64,000 nucleotides of DNA from Pocillopora verrucosa (Eukaryota > Cnidaria > Anthozoa > Scleractinia > Pocilloporidae), in assembly GCF_036669915.1 (NCBI RefSeq), contig NC_089320.1:9425233-9489232 (forward strand). The letters are read 5' to 3'. Positions 37,401-49,059 of this stretch are shown one piece after another. Within the stretch, counting starts at the first letter, position 1, and each line of letters opens with the position of its first letter. A program made the translations under genes and the position numbers. The notes under the pieces are model-generated. The model had not been told where the DNA came from. It made no database searches and was given only the letters and a program-made list of their open reading frames with translations.

Positions 37401-40400
37401 ACAACTACAGACTAAGTTAATTTTCATATCTCATGAAATTCAAAGCCCACTCTAGGTGTCAAATACAGACTAAGTTAATTTTCATATCTCATGAAATTCA
37501 AAGCCCACTCTAGGTGAATAACAAGATTACTCAAAAATGAAGAACAAAATGAAAAAAAGATACTCCATTTGTTGACTGCTATAGTTAAAAAATTGTTTTA
37601 AACTGGATAATTCCAACTTGAGAATTCTGACTAATTCATTCTTTTAAAAGAGACCAAATGAATCCTTAAGTGATAGACTTATCTGAGAGTTCATTACAAT
37701 CAATGATACTAAAGAAGCATATAATCTTTTACTTAGAACATGCTGCCAGTACCTTGAAGATAAATCCACAGCTTCCATTGGTTAAAGCAGATACATAAGC
37801 AATCATAGTGGTGACGTCAAGATTAATAGAAGCACTGAATGAAAATCAAACCAATCATCATTCAAGGTACCTTAAATAACAACATATTCCTTAGCCTTGC
37901 CAAAATAAAAAGCAAACTCTAAACTTGAAGATGTAACTTAATGACACATCTAGGATAAAATAACTACATAGGAGCACCCCTTGAAACTAATAAGGGCCCC
38001 ATTTAACCATAGTGGAAAAAAATACACAAGAAGACCAATAATAGATAACTTTAAAAGGTGAATAATCTTATTCAGTGGATCTTTAAAAAAAATCCTGAAC
38101 TTTCTTATAACTACCTAAATCTGTTTGGCTCAATCTGTGATAGGTTAACTTTTTATAAAACTTGAGTATCATTGACTTGTGAAGGAGCTTTAATTGATTT
38201 TCGTTTACACAATCCATTCTGAATAACACAGTATAAATTTTTAAGTATTTATAAAGTTGTGGGGCATTTATTTTGAAGTACCTCTTTAAATAAAGAGAGA
38301 ATAATACATGGGGGCACATAGATGTGGAATTTCTCTTTGAGTGTTCAAATCAATAGCTCGAGAGGAAGCACAGCTAACAAGTGAGATGAGGAGTTGAACA
38401 TAAGAAGGGAAATTTCACATCTACAAGCAACCATGTAATAGTTTGTTTATTATATAAACACAAAAGCCCTTTCCTGACAGGAAAAGTCAACTTTATTAAT
38501 GAATGAAAATAAAAGGATCAACAATCCCCAAATAAAAGTTGTAAAGTGCATTGGCACTGAGGCTCAAGATAGAAAAATGTGTTGAAACTTTTTAAAAACA
38601 AACAATGGGAATAACTTTCAAAATAAAAAATTCTCAGTTATTGACTTGGGATCTTTACTGGCAGAAGAAAACATTTCAGGTACATGGCCAAAATCAGCCT
38701 GTGACAAATCTTCCAGTTGTCAATTCTTGTTCTCAGCTGCCAGAGATGCCATTACCAAAGCCACTGAGTACATAACTTTCAGTTTTTCTTTCTGTAATTT
38801 GGTTTTCTTCTATTAATCTGATTTTGTTCATCACTTGTATGATTACAGACCAAATTGTATTCCACTCTGTCCTATTACCATTATAAATTGGACCTAACCC
38901 AACTCTATTACCATTATTCCCTGTATTAAAAATTTGATCTTGCAGTTTGACAGGTAAGATAAACTTGTTTATATACGCACAAGGAAACAAAGGAATGCTA
39001 ATGCCATGCTGATATTATGTACAAACCATTCATAAAATTCAACAGGAATCCTGTTATCTGTGAATGTGTCATCAACACATGTACAGGCCAAAGCATCTTT
39101 CTCAGGGTCAGGTAAAAGTTTTCCTTTGACACAAATACCCATGCTTCTCAAGGCTTCTAATACAAATGAGAATATCAAAGACATGCTGTTGTCCATTGTA
39201 TAAATAAATTGAAGAGTTTGCATGCTTTTCAAGTATAATAAATCACACTAAAACCTGGGAAAAATTTAATATCATTCAAAAGAAAAGTATTTTAACTTAT
39301 ACATATCAAATTATTTCAAAATTGATTCAGTTATATTCTCCTTTTCATTTTCATGTATGAACTCACTTGCCAGAGATTCTGTGATGCCCTGGCAACATAA
39401 AATTATAACAACTGGAGGTGAATAATTCACAGGGTGTTGGTTGCTTGCTTCTATTAATTCCTGAAAAAAATGAGGAAAATAATACCAAAGTATCATCATC
39501 TGACTCAATTGATACAGCCTTTACTCCAGTTCATGAAAATGTAAAGCACAAGATTGCATCAAATAATAACGACAGTAAGCACCTTTGCTTGTTGGACAAT
39601 GTCTTTTTCGCCAAAGTTTCCTTGCCCTAAAAAATAAATGTGTAAATATAGTAAATAACAAGTACAATATTAAATGCCAAAGTAATAAGAGCAAACTTCA
39701 GCAAAACTTGCTTTGAGCTTTTCCATGAAAAATGCAAAGTTAGTGCAGTGTTTAACGAATAGAGAAGCCTTGAATGTGCTCTGTTCTGTCAAAAGGCATG
39801 CTCAAAGCAGCTAGGGGTACAAATGAAGTGTAGGGAGAAACAATTAAAAATAATTAATTGCATAGTCAAATAAAAAGCTGAGTAAATTTCGAGTTTTGAC
39901 CTGAAAAAAAAAAACTTTAAAAAGTAATTTTAATTCATGTACAAAAATATACCTTGCCATGTCCTGTGCAATGCAGAGGCATTTCTTGCAGTGACCTTAA
40001 TCCAACAGCAGCCACTATTGCCAACAATATCCACAGTACAATTTGACTGTGTTGAGCTTTTTTCCACATAAGAAAATGGCTTGAATACAGCAGTAACATT
40101 GCTTTCACTTTCCACAGTCTCTAACACAGCTTCAAGGAATGAAAGATTGGTGCTTTTGATGTGTGGGTGCTTCAAAGTCAGCTCAGAGCCTTTTAACTGT
40201 GGAATTTTTTTAAAAATTATTCAAACAGTGTTAATAAATGGATCAATAAATCAATGAAATCTCTCTGGTTCATCTTGAAGTATTCAGTTACAGAGTTAAG
40301 CTCAATCACACACACACACACACGATACATATACATATATATACACAGTATGTGTGCGATGTTTACATGTTGAAAAGTAGTATGATTAATTATACATATC

Positions 40401-40824
40401 ACCACTATTTGTATGCGGCGCAGTTGACGAAGAGACAGCACCGAATCACGCTGAATTCATAGCTTCTTTTACATCTGTACACACGCCTCCCTGTCTCTAC
40501 AGGTGTGGTTAAGTTGGGGAAATATATTTTGACGCCACAAAAATTCTTTTCAATAAACAATCACGGGACGACCACCGATATAATTACCTCACAAATTAAA
40601 ATTTTATTTTAAAATTAAAACGAGCAACAGATAAAATTTCCCCACCGAAACAGTTGGCAGTCAGTACTCACGGATGTTAAGAATTTTAACTCTGCTAATA
40701 ACTTCTTCTTTAGCTTCGTTAAACCTTCTATTGTTTTCTTTAAGGTACTGCACCTTTCCAATAGTTCATGTATTTTTGCTATTCTCTCTGTTACTAACTT
40801 CTCAGGAAACTCTTCTTCCGCCAT
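34402..40824 (-). CDS. C7orf25: C7orf25/UPF0415 (DUF1308) family protein
   Basis: Eleven exons join in phase: 40672-40824, 39953-40196, 39583-39626, 39367-39460, 39027-39156, 37753-37834, 37252-37327, 35824-35914, 35179-35272, 35010-35090 and 34402-34500. They give 395 codons plus TGA, against about 421 residues in vertebrates. Family landmarks in order are [13 protein letters not shown] near the N terminus, [44 protein letters not shown], a [12 protein letters not shown] segment, [47 protein letters not shown] and [16 protein letters not shown]. The ATG at 40824 gives the family-like start. Molecular function is not established for the family. The donor of exon 39027-39156 (TG|GTTTGT) is the least certain junction. 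Introns host a MITE (36610-36817) and a tandem repeat (37407-37516). Confidence 0.92.
36610..36817 (+). mobile_element. MITE family 'TTAACCCTT...', copy 2 (intronic)
   Basis: The ends TTAACCCTTTAATTCCC and GGGAGTTAAAGGGTTAA form terminal inverted repeats. The interior starts with GACCAAGACAGAATTTCTCC, shared in inverted orientation with 11459-11656. It lies in an intron of the C7orf25-like gene. Confidence 0.85.
37407..37516 (+). repeat. Perfect two-copy tandem duplication (52 bp) in an intron
   Basis: A 52-bp block starting ACAGACTAAGTTAATTTTCA occurs at 37407-37458 and identically at 37465-37516, with a 6-nt spacer (period 58). Identity suggests a recent duplication or an assembly artefact. 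Confidence 0.93.
40308..40350 (+). repeat. (CA)n microsatellite grading into TA-rich repeat
   Basis: A short CA run is followed by ATACATATACATATATATAC in the first half of the first large intron of the C7orf25-like gene. Confidence 0.85.
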
Positions 40825-41169
40825 TTAGCCCAACAATGACCGTCAACAGCCTGGACTCTAGAATTTTAGAAATTCTAGAAATTCTGGAAAATCAGTACAC
40901 TGGAACACTTGAGAACAGGAACGAGTCCTACCCTTCCCCTGCGCGAAAAAGAAATTTTAAATAGCAGTATAAGCCTGGAGTGTGGCTCTAGTGAGGTGGT
41001 CTTAGGATTCTGAGGATTCGTCCTTTTGATGAGCGGCGATCGATTCATCAGAAAATATTTGCCCAATGTTTGCGTTGTCTCCGGTAAGCCGTTGGTGTTT
41101 CATGGCTATCATAAAAAGGACATGAGACAAAAAATTCCTAGGTGTTACGTCTTTTGGTTACATATCACA

Positions 41170-41674
41170 TCCTCGCAGCTAAGAACACTACTGAAACGAG
41201 TAGTTGTAAATAGGACCTGAAAAAAAAATTCAGGCCCGTACGGGATTTGAACCCATGACCTCTGCGATACCGGTGCAGCACTCTACCAATTGAGCTAACA
41301 AGCCAACTGGGAGCTGAGCAATGAATTGGGTCCAAATAAACATCCAAGTGAATGGATTTTTTTTTTTTTTTTTTTTCAGGTCCTATTTACAACTACTCGT
41401 TTCAGTAGTGTTCTTAGCTGCGAGGATCTCATAATTTCATCTCTCCACCGCAGTGCAAATATATGAATTTTCATATATCTAAAATCTTCATTCACTTGGA
41501 TGTTTATTTGGACCCAATTCATTGACCAGCTCCCAGTTGGCTTGTTAGCTCAATTGGTAGAGTGCTGCACCGGTATCGCAGAGGTCATGGGTTCAAATCC
41601 CGTACGGGCCTGAATTTTTTTTTCAGGTCCTATTTACAACTACTCGTTTCAGTAGTGTTCTTAGCTGCGAGGAT
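41170..41674. repeat. Inverted cluster of tRNA-derived SINEs (family 1)
   Basis: A minus-strand tRNA-like unit (41233-41304) and a plus-strand unit (41539-41610) face away from each other. Each is bordered by the same tail (TCAGGTCCTATTTACAACTA ... AGCTGCGAGGAT) at 41170-41220 (inverted), 41376-41427 and 41623-41674. The tRNA-like unit GGCTTGTTAGCTCAATTGG ... GGGTTCAAATC ... CGGGCC pairs in its acceptor stem. It has C instead of U33 and a mismatched anticodon stem (anticodon-like GGT), so it is a SINE head. A 22-nt T run lies beside the centre. Confidence 0.88.
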
Positions 41675-41689
41675 CTCATAATTCGAGAC

Positions 41690-43300
41690 TGACTTTGTTC
41701 TCAAGACGCGCAATATGTCTCCTTTCAAAAAACTCTTATTAGCGTAACGTGGGTGGCGAGATAAAAATTTGTGTACTTAAATTTTTTAGTGGCCTTATGA
41801 AATCTAGAGTGTCGAAATTGGGACCATTTAAAATTTCAGCATCGGAGAAATAAATTTTTCAGTTGTGGCGGTGAATACCAAGTATACTTGACGTGGAGCA
41901 GGTGAGGTTTGCTTTCAGAGTCGGCAGAAGTATACCATAAGCTCATCGAGCGAGTGATTTTTTTCGTAATCGTCATTATAATGATTTAATTATAGTTCTG
42001 TGTATTGATAGCCAATTGTTTACTATATAACTCCGTCTTCCTTCCCGGCTCAGTAGGGGACGCAGCCGCCTTATAGCACCGCGTTTGTGTTTGTGTCTAT
42101 GTAACGCGCGATGGAGTCGCATCTCATTCAGTGGCAGTAGCTCCGGCTGAATGGACCACTTGGCTCGAGTGCAGACTTTTCACATGCCTCTTACTCAGGG
42201 GTATAAAACCTTGGGTTGGGATTTTACTCCCCTAACATTCTATTACCGCTGAAACTTAATGTCGATTTTGCTTTTTTAAGGCGATATTGTTCCTTCAGGT
42301 AAAGTCATTATTTCAAGGCTTTAGTTATTATTAACATTACTATATTTCATTGTCATTCAAGTTAAATAAACTGAGCAAACTCAACAGACGGTCATCAGAT
42401 GGATATCTTGAATGCGGAGGACTGGATAAATGTAACATTTGCTTTATATCGTTTCAGGTTCATTGAGAAGTTAAAGCGAAACAACTTTAGACTGTCGCGA
42501 AGCGACTCTTGATCCGTGACCGAGAAAATCACTTTTGACTCGTTGCGAGTCGACTTTTGCTGAAACGACCGTACAACTGTAGACCGGCGAAAGATTATCG
42601 ATACACGTTTCTATTTCTCAGCGCAACAACTTCGATAAAAATCACCATTGAGCCGCGAAAATATCGTCGAAATAAGGCGATGGAGTCCTAGGAAACCTTT
42701 TCAACTTAGTCGTGAGAAAATAAAAACAAAAATGATTTCTTTAGGATGAAAATATGACTTTTAGATATAGATGCAGCAATACATATAGATATGGATGCAG
42801 AAAAAGTTCTATTGTACTCCACGTTTCCCCGTCGTAAAAACGAAGGAAAAGTTTTTAAGAGGAATAATACACATAAGTAAGAATTTCAAAACAATCTAAT
42901 TTAGTAGTTACGGGGTGGTCCAATGATCGCATTAAGAATTTTACACAGCAAGGACATTCAACACTCAAAAATGTGTTCGTGTCATTTAAACTCGGTCATT
43001 TTCGTTGGATTCTACTGTCTTTCGTGATGTTATCGCGGTAGGAATACCGGACCTTCTCCAAGAAAGGGTTTGTGATAGCAAGGGAATATTTTCATTTCTG
43101 TTACATTAAAGATATAGCTTACTGTATTCAGTCTCAAGATATTGGTACTGTGGTAGTGAATATCATGAACTGGTATCACGATATCGATATCGTTACCTCC
43201 TGCTTTTTTTAAATAGTTCTAAATAATTCTAAAAGCTACGTTTAGAACGAAAGCTTAAAAGTTATCTGTTCAATCATTTTAAAAAATGCCATTGATGATA
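41690..43300. other. Spacer with a TATA-containing segment
   Basis: No exon is recognised. At 42199-42207 a GGGGTATAAAACC sequence follows a GC-richer stretch (42050-42190), which looks like a core promoter or repeat terminus on the plus strand, but no reading frame follows it. The rest is AT-rich. Confidence 0.4.
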
Positions 43301-43579
43301 CTAAATATCCGTATCCTCCAAGACGTGTATTTTGATGAGTGAGCCATTGAGCTGGTAGTGTTCAACGCTCCCAACCTCTTGAATTTGAAGAATACGAAAC
43401 AGCACATCTTCAATGATTATCTGATTCTTCTTTGCAATTGAATTATGCTGATAAAGTCCTTCCAGCTTTTTCTTGTACAGCAAAAGTTTAGAACACTTTT
43501 CCTGCTCGTCATATTGAGAACTTGTGAATTTTGCCAAAAGAACGAAACACCTTGCCTTTTCATGCATGATCCTCTTCAT
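43301..43579 (-). CDS. Hypothetical single-exon ORF, 92 aa
   Basis: ATG at 43579 opens 92 codons of protein-like composition: a Lys-rich amphipathic middle (LLLYKKKLEGLYQ) and an acidic end (HVLEDTDI). There is no signal peptide, membrane segment or recognised domain. A TATATAAAA box at 43599-43607 is only about 20 nt upstream, close for a start before this ATG; the second Met (MHEKAR) would suit it better. It is either a small gene or an exon remnant. Confidence 0.35.
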   Translation of the reverse strand: MKRIMHEKARCFVLLAKFTSSQYDEQEKCSKLLLYKKKLEGLYQHNSIAKKNQIIIEDVLFRILQIQEVGSVEHYQLNGSLIKIHVLEDTDI

Positions 43580-44708
43580 GCTTAATGTGTACAGGAGGTT
43601 TTATATACATTCCATGAACGTTTGGTAGATAATATTTGTCCGGGTTTGCCGTTCAATCCACATCTAAGTTGAGATAAAAAAAAAATAATAATGACATAAG
43701 TCTTCTAATGTCTCTGACTGTTTTCTACATAATATTCGTGGTGAACGCTCAGTCCAACTGCCACAAATGTCCTGTAATAGAAAGGGTCACTGTTAATCTA
43801 CAGTAAGAAGAATTTCAAATTGAGACTGTTGCGATTCTAAGTTCAGTGTAACTAAGCCGTAGCAGGCCGTGGAACGAGGTTCTTATGATTCTTTGAAATC
43901 AAATGGAGATCCGTTGTGGGTCGGCCTACTGGGACTGCCGGTCGTTGAAGGTCTTCAGTTTCCCTTATGTAAGTGAAAATACAACCCCATTGGGGAGCGA
44001 AAGGAAATAGAAACAGCCTTGTTAGCCCTAACTAAATAATACTCACTTCCTTCTATTATTTTCTCCTCCAGTTCGTCTTTATTTGAATTTGAAGACTTTT
44101 CATAGTTCTATCAAAATATCACTAACAATGGTAACTAGAATTTGATGTATGTGTGGAACTCGTGAGTGGACTGATAACGTCCAATGGCTTGATTGGATTT
44201 TCCAGACAAAGCTGTTTTATGAACTAAGTAACAATATAACAAAATCCCCTTGATTGGCTTCCGGTCTTCACAACCCCCCTTCCCCCTCCCCCTCGTGTCT
44301 TCATCCATCTAGTTTAAAAACAAACAGGAAGACATACATGATTACTCAATAAATCAGGCAGCACCGGACTATCTCGTTTGCTTTGGTTACAATTGCAATT
44401 GTTTTCAATTTTTCTCTAATTAGGTCTGTTTTAATAGTACCTTTAGATAAAGCCAGTACATACGGGAAAAATCTTCAATACTGCTCGCGTATCTCTCTGA
44501 ATAGCGTACCTTTGTGTAGATATCATCACTGGCCTAAATGCCCTCCCAATCTCAATCCCAAATTCACGACATTGTGTTTCAGGTTTGCCCGGAACTCATA
44601 TTATACAAAAGGAACCTCACTTCTAAATTGTGCTTTTCAAAGAACCCATTAGTGCTGGAAGGTGAGCATACCATGCGGCACATGCACAAACTGTGCTCAG
44701 ACTTGAAT

Positions 44709-44753
<45 letters not shown>

Positions 44754-44780
44754 AGAGTATAACAGGTAATTAAGTGTTAA

Positions 44781-44907
44781 CAACTGAGTTGAAAACATAA
44801 ATTGACCACCATAAAGACGGTTTAAATCGCTCTGACGAAGGGCTAACGCTCGAAACGTCAGCCTTTAAATTCTTTACGGTGGTCAATTTATGTTTTCAAC
44901 TCAGTTG
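44781..44907 (+). ncRNA. Penelope-type terminal hairpin with hammerhead ribozyme motif
   Basis: Arms 44781-44817 and 44871-44907 are inverted repeats (CAACTGAGTTGAAAACATAA with its complement). The loop holds CTGACGA (44832-44838), a GGGC/GCTC stem II and then GAAACGTC (44852-44859). This matches the minimal hammerhead core reported for Penelope-like retroelements. Flanking GCT/AGC and TTTAAA pairs can form stem I. No Penelope coding sequence is recognised next to it, so it is a solo terminus. Confidence 0.75.
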
Positions 44908-44909
44908 CT

Positions 44910-46140
44910 AACACAAAATGACCTGTGCTTAGATTTGCTTGTCATATAAGTGTTACTCAATAATGACAAAGTGTTCATAGAAGGGTCCCGGGGAGAGGGA
45001 TCACTGCTTCGGTATAAATTCTTCCCTTGTCCATCTCGTGTGCAAGTAATTTGAACCTCAATGCCCAGTTGGTTAGCCTGGCTTTCCAGTGGCAGATAAG
45101 CAAATCACTTGAGCAATGTATATTTATTTGCCATTAATGGCGATGTGACTTGAGCTTTTGTGAAAAGCGCTGTAATCGACCTTCCATGCTGCATCGCAAA
45201 AATTGCCTTCCAATTTTACAGACCTATTTAGAAAACTTGTGCTTTTCATGGTAACTGTTTTTGTCTGAAGTACAACTTGAAGCCGGACAGAATAGAAATG
45301 CCTGTTTTTGAATTTATTTAGGGGACTGAAATAGACGAAGCCTTGGTATCAGGCAAAATTTTGAAAAATTACCGACTGCAAAGTGACATTTAGTGTTTCA
45401 TGTTAAATCATGAATGTTCTTTACCACAAATACTGTTCAATGAGCAGAAACAATTGAGTTTACTGTAGCCAGAAACCACGATTTCGTATTTTATTGATGA
45501 ACACAACAAAAACTATTCCTTGTCAATAGAGCATTCAATTTGACAAGAAAAATGACTTCTCGTTAGTTTAGTGTTACCTTTTGTGCGATCGTTAAGTTAC
45601 CAAGTAAATATACAAGTGTTGTGACAATATCCGCGAAATATCTCATCAGTTGGTCTTTAATTTAGGGTTATTAGTGTTTTATTCGTGAAACAAAGTAAAG
45701 GAAACAGTTGGACTCAAGCAGAATTTTAACGATCAAATGACGTCATACAAAATTGCAATGGTCTTGTTTCATATTCTAGCAATGTCAATTGTTTATTTTC
45801 CATTGTGTCATTAAAATATGGAAATGGCGTTCCTTTCTTGAACATTTAAATTTCATTTATTAACTGAGTGATTCGAGTGAGACATCGTCTTTTAGGGCGG
45901 TCATTTTAAGAAAGCATTAGCCATAATAACTGATCAGGAAACGCCTTAAAGTTTGGTTGTTTCCTGAGGAACCTGAAATAAAACTTAATATAACTCGAGT
46001 ATCTGCGGTTTAAGAAGAACCAAAAACTTAAACCTAAATTGAAGTATACTTCACGTTTACTTTGCTCTTTAATTTTGCCCTTGTGTCTGACCCTGTAAGG
46101 TTGAATGGGTACCTCTCGCTACACTTCAGTTTTACTTGCA
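44910..46140. other. Spacer
   Basis: Nothing supportable is visible beyond short open frames. The sequence is AT-rich and leads into the LamG remnant. Confidence 0.5.
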
Positions 46141-46149
46141 GATAGTTAC

Positions 46150-46690
46150 ACATGGTACCTCTTTCCAAAGTAGAAGTAGTCCTTGGAGGTCCAAGTGTTT
46201 CCATGGAAGAAAATCTATATGGTTTATGGAGAGCAGCAAGAGCAGAGATTAATCTTGGACAACTTTCAGCTAACTGTCTGGCCGATGCTGAAGTTTGCAA
46301 GAATTTTACTGTCTCGTTTCTCTTTAAAATCAGCGAAACGATAGCAGAAAATAAAAGAGTAGATGCCATTCATCCGATTCCAGTTACTGACGAAAACTCT
46401 CTCCCCGCTTCAATGTGCACAACAATTTTTCTCATTACATGGGTGTTGCAACTGTGGCTCGCCGGCAAAACTAGACGGAAGTAACGAACACAACTTATTC
46501 TAGAGACAGATGGAATCTTGTCGCACTTTTCTACACAAAATTAGACTGTCTTGAGCTTTATATCAACGGAACCAATGAACATTCCAATACCTGTTTTGTC
46601 ATTAACAGCGGTTCTGTCTCACCAGTGAATGTGAATCTTTTTTCCTCTAATACCTCGAAATTTATATACGTGAGTTACGTACAAGTCATT
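46150..46690 (+). pseudogene. LamG-domain remnant (copy A)
   Basis: One frame reads SMEENLYGLWRAARAEINLG, then CLADAEVCKNFTVSFLFK, the start of a laminin-G-like (LamG) domain. A different frame continues it after about 46430: GVATVARRQN, a TAG stop, then DRWNLVALFYTKLDCLELYI and NGTNEH. At least one frameshift and one in-frame stop interrupt the domain, so it is a decayed exon. The same domain type recurs at 50958-51484. LamG domains are extracellular ligand-binding beta sandwiches, common in cnidarian adhesion receptors. Confidence 0.65.
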
Positions 46691-47079
46691 TAATTTGCTG
46701 AGGTAAGCTGAAGTAACGACTTTACACGAACAAAGCTTCACTCAAGGTATCGAAAGGTAGGTAAGTGACTCTCAAGAGGCTGTTATTAGCTCACCCTTAA
46801 GACTACATGTACATGTTCTTTTAGCCGGTTTTCGCTGGGAAAGAAAACACAGGAAGAGATAATATAGTACCTCTAAACAACTCTCGTTTAACTGAAATAT
46901 GAAACATAAAACATTAACTTGCGTCTCTGATTTTAACTTTTCAGACTAAAATACTTACTTAATGCATGGTTGCCAATTGTTCTTTAAAACTTCCATTTTT
47001 ATATATGGATCTTATCTTTCAGCTTTAATACCTAATAACAATAATACTGTTTTTGACAGAAAAGTAGAGATGGTAATAC

Positions 47080-47400
47080 AGTAACTGTCTGTCTCTGTGA
47101 CCATCTTTTTCTCTTTCTCTGTCACTGTCACTGTCAAAGTTATTGTCTTTCTCACTGACTGTTACTTCACTGTCACTGTCTCTGTCATTTTCATTGACAT
47201 GTTTTTTGTCTTTGTCTCTCTCTGTCTCTGTATCTTTGTCTGTCACAGTCTGTCTCTGTCCTTATGTCCATCACTGTAACTGCCATTGTCTCGGTCACTA
47301 TTACTGTTGGTTGTCACTCTTTGTGTCAATCTCGCTATCCTGCTCATTGTATTGTTACTGTCACCATCACCGTCTCTGTTCCGGTCATCTTCACTGTTTA
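47080..47400. repeat. Degenerate TGTCTC/TGTCAC simple repeat
   Basis: The plus strand is an almost continuous pyrimidine-rich series of TGTCTCTG and CACTGTCA words. It yields low-complexity frames on both strands (Asp/Arg-rich on one, Ser/Leu/Val-rich on the other) that are not genes. Confidence 0.85.
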
Positions 47401-47439
47401 CAACGCTAAAAACTATGCACATATTCAAAGCACTTTTCA

Positions 47440-48330
47440 TCACATTAAGTATAATGAACTAGTACTGAATGCTTTCCCAAAAATAAATGTTTTGAGTTGT
47501 TTCTTAAAAGAAGCAAGGCTGCTACAGGATCTAATTGGTAACGGTAACGAGTTCCAAAAGTTAGGAGCAGTATTAGCGAAAGCACGATTCCTAAGTGTAG
47601 GGTAGTTGACCCGTGGAAAAAACAGAAGAGATTGTGTGGACAAGAAAAGAGCACAGTTAGAGGCAGGTTTAAGAGATAAAAGATCTTTAAGGTAGAGTAG
47701 ACTAAGATTATTTAACGGCTAAAAAACAAAACGAAGAAACTTAAACTGAATTCTGAATGATTCAGGAAACTAGTGTAGGTCAGTGAGAGCCGGTGTGATG
47801 TGGTCAAATTTCGTAATCTGGAAAATCACCCCATAGTTAGCTGCGGTGTTCTGAACTTTCTATAAATGATCAAGTTGATAATTGGTCAGACCAAAAAGAT
47901 GTGAGTTACAGTAATTAGTCAAGGTGCAAAGATACAAAGGCCGATGTACCAGTGTTTTTGACGATTGCGCAGAGAGGATTTTCTGACCTTTCTGATGCTG
48001 TAGAGTCCACGAAAAGTCTTCAGTGGTACAGATCTTACCGATGTGAACATCCATCCGCATATGAACATCAAACCAGGACCCAAGGTCCCGGATACTTTCT
48101 AGTGGCTTTCTTCGCGACAGCGTCACCAACAACATTAGAATCAATAGATATCGGGAGGGGGGGGGGTAGGTTTCCGAGTAAAGAGAGCCAGGTTTTAAAG
48201 AAAGGTATAGATCTGTGTGTCGTCAGCATAATCATGGACGGAAAGAAGGTGCTGAGACGAAATGATTTGTAGTTTTTGGTAATAACATTATTTCTAATAA
48301 GTTCGAGTAAATTTTTCAGAGACAACAAAA
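47440..48330 (-). pseudogene. Non-LTR (LINE) retrotransposon reverse-transcriptase 3' fragment
   Basis: Minus-strand pieces in different frames read DLGSWFDVHMRMDVHIGKIC, SAQSSKTLVH and FGLTNYQLDHL. At 47440-47643 they read RAFANTAPNFWNSLPLPIRS and SLASFKKQLKTF. That is the conserved end of LINE reverse transcriptases of the CR1/Jockey type. Frames are broken and the middle is partly deleted. A second frame at 48068-48328 (SIDSNVVGDAVAKKATRKYP) belongs to the same decayed ORF. It cannot be active. Confidence 0.82.
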
Positions 48331-48866
48331 TTGCACTTGCCTTACGGGATTGTGCAATTTTTAGTCTTTATAAAATTTACAAGTGCTTATTTTCACCAAA
48401 TTGCACGAGAAATAATGTTGTCAAAAAAAAAATGCATTACAGAAAGTCAAGACAGATGAAATTTTGGCAACAGGCGCGCGCTATTTGATTTGCACTCGTG
48501 TTACAACTTTGCATTCGTGTCACACGATAAATGCACTCGTTTTCAGCCAATCAGACGCGCGTAATTTTTTCAGGTATATCATCACAGACCGAATTGCACC
48601 ACACTCACTTCAATCACCATTATCAACCAGCGCTTGATAGATATGAGATGATAATGCAAGACACGGATCAAACTCAACGCACCATGGTGCTTTTGAATGT
48701 TAAACAGTTGTGTTCTTCATAGTTATTTTCCTGCTTTGTTTGACTTTGCCTTAAATTACCGCTTTAGTTCGCTTCTTCATTTTTTTTGTACATGTCTGGT
48801 ACCAGTTAACCATCATACCTGTCGGCCAAATTATAAAACAAAGAAGCCCTATCATTGAACAGTGAA

Positions 48867-48938
48867 GGGGGCATAGCTCAGTGGTAGAGCATTCGACTGC
48901 AGATCGAGAGGTCACCGGTTCAATCCCGGTTGCCCCCT
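48867..48938 (+). tRNA. tRNA-Cys (GCA)
   Basis: The 72-nt sequence folds as a full cloverleaf. The acceptor GGGGGCA pairs with TGCCCCC. Box A is TAGCTCAGTGGTAGAG. The anticodon stem TCGA(C) encloses loop CTGCAGA with anticodon GCA, and the T arm is ACCGG TTCAATC CCGGT. The discriminator is T. CCA is not encoded, as in eukaryotes. A T-run follows within about 30 nt and could end Pol III transcription. Confidence 0.93.
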
Positions 48939-49001
48939 TTAATTCATCTTTGTTTTTTAAGAGAATGATATGTGTCCATGATCCTTTTTGTCCAACAATC
49001 T

Positions 49002-49051
49002 GCATTCGACTGCAGATCGAGAGGTCACCGGTTCAATCCCGGTTGCCCCCT
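49002..49051 (+). pseudogene. Truncated tRNA-Cys duplicate
   Basis: The sequence from the anticodon stem to the 3' acceptor strand of the tRNA-Cys at 48867 is repeated 113 nt downstream, together with its 3' flank (about 48939-48996 against 49052-49108). The 5' acceptor strand and D arm, including box A, are missing, so it is not functional. Confidence 0.92.
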
Positions 49052-49059
49052 TTGGTTCA

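Noticed and set aside
38733..38990. Minus-strand frame inside a C7orf25 intron
   Set aside because: It does not fit in phase between the flanking exons, and the direct exon join already gives the family pattern. Probably a repeat-derived frame.
47025..47443. Asp/Arg-rich and Ser/Leu/Val-rich frames
   Set aside because: These are translations of the TGTCTC simple repeat.
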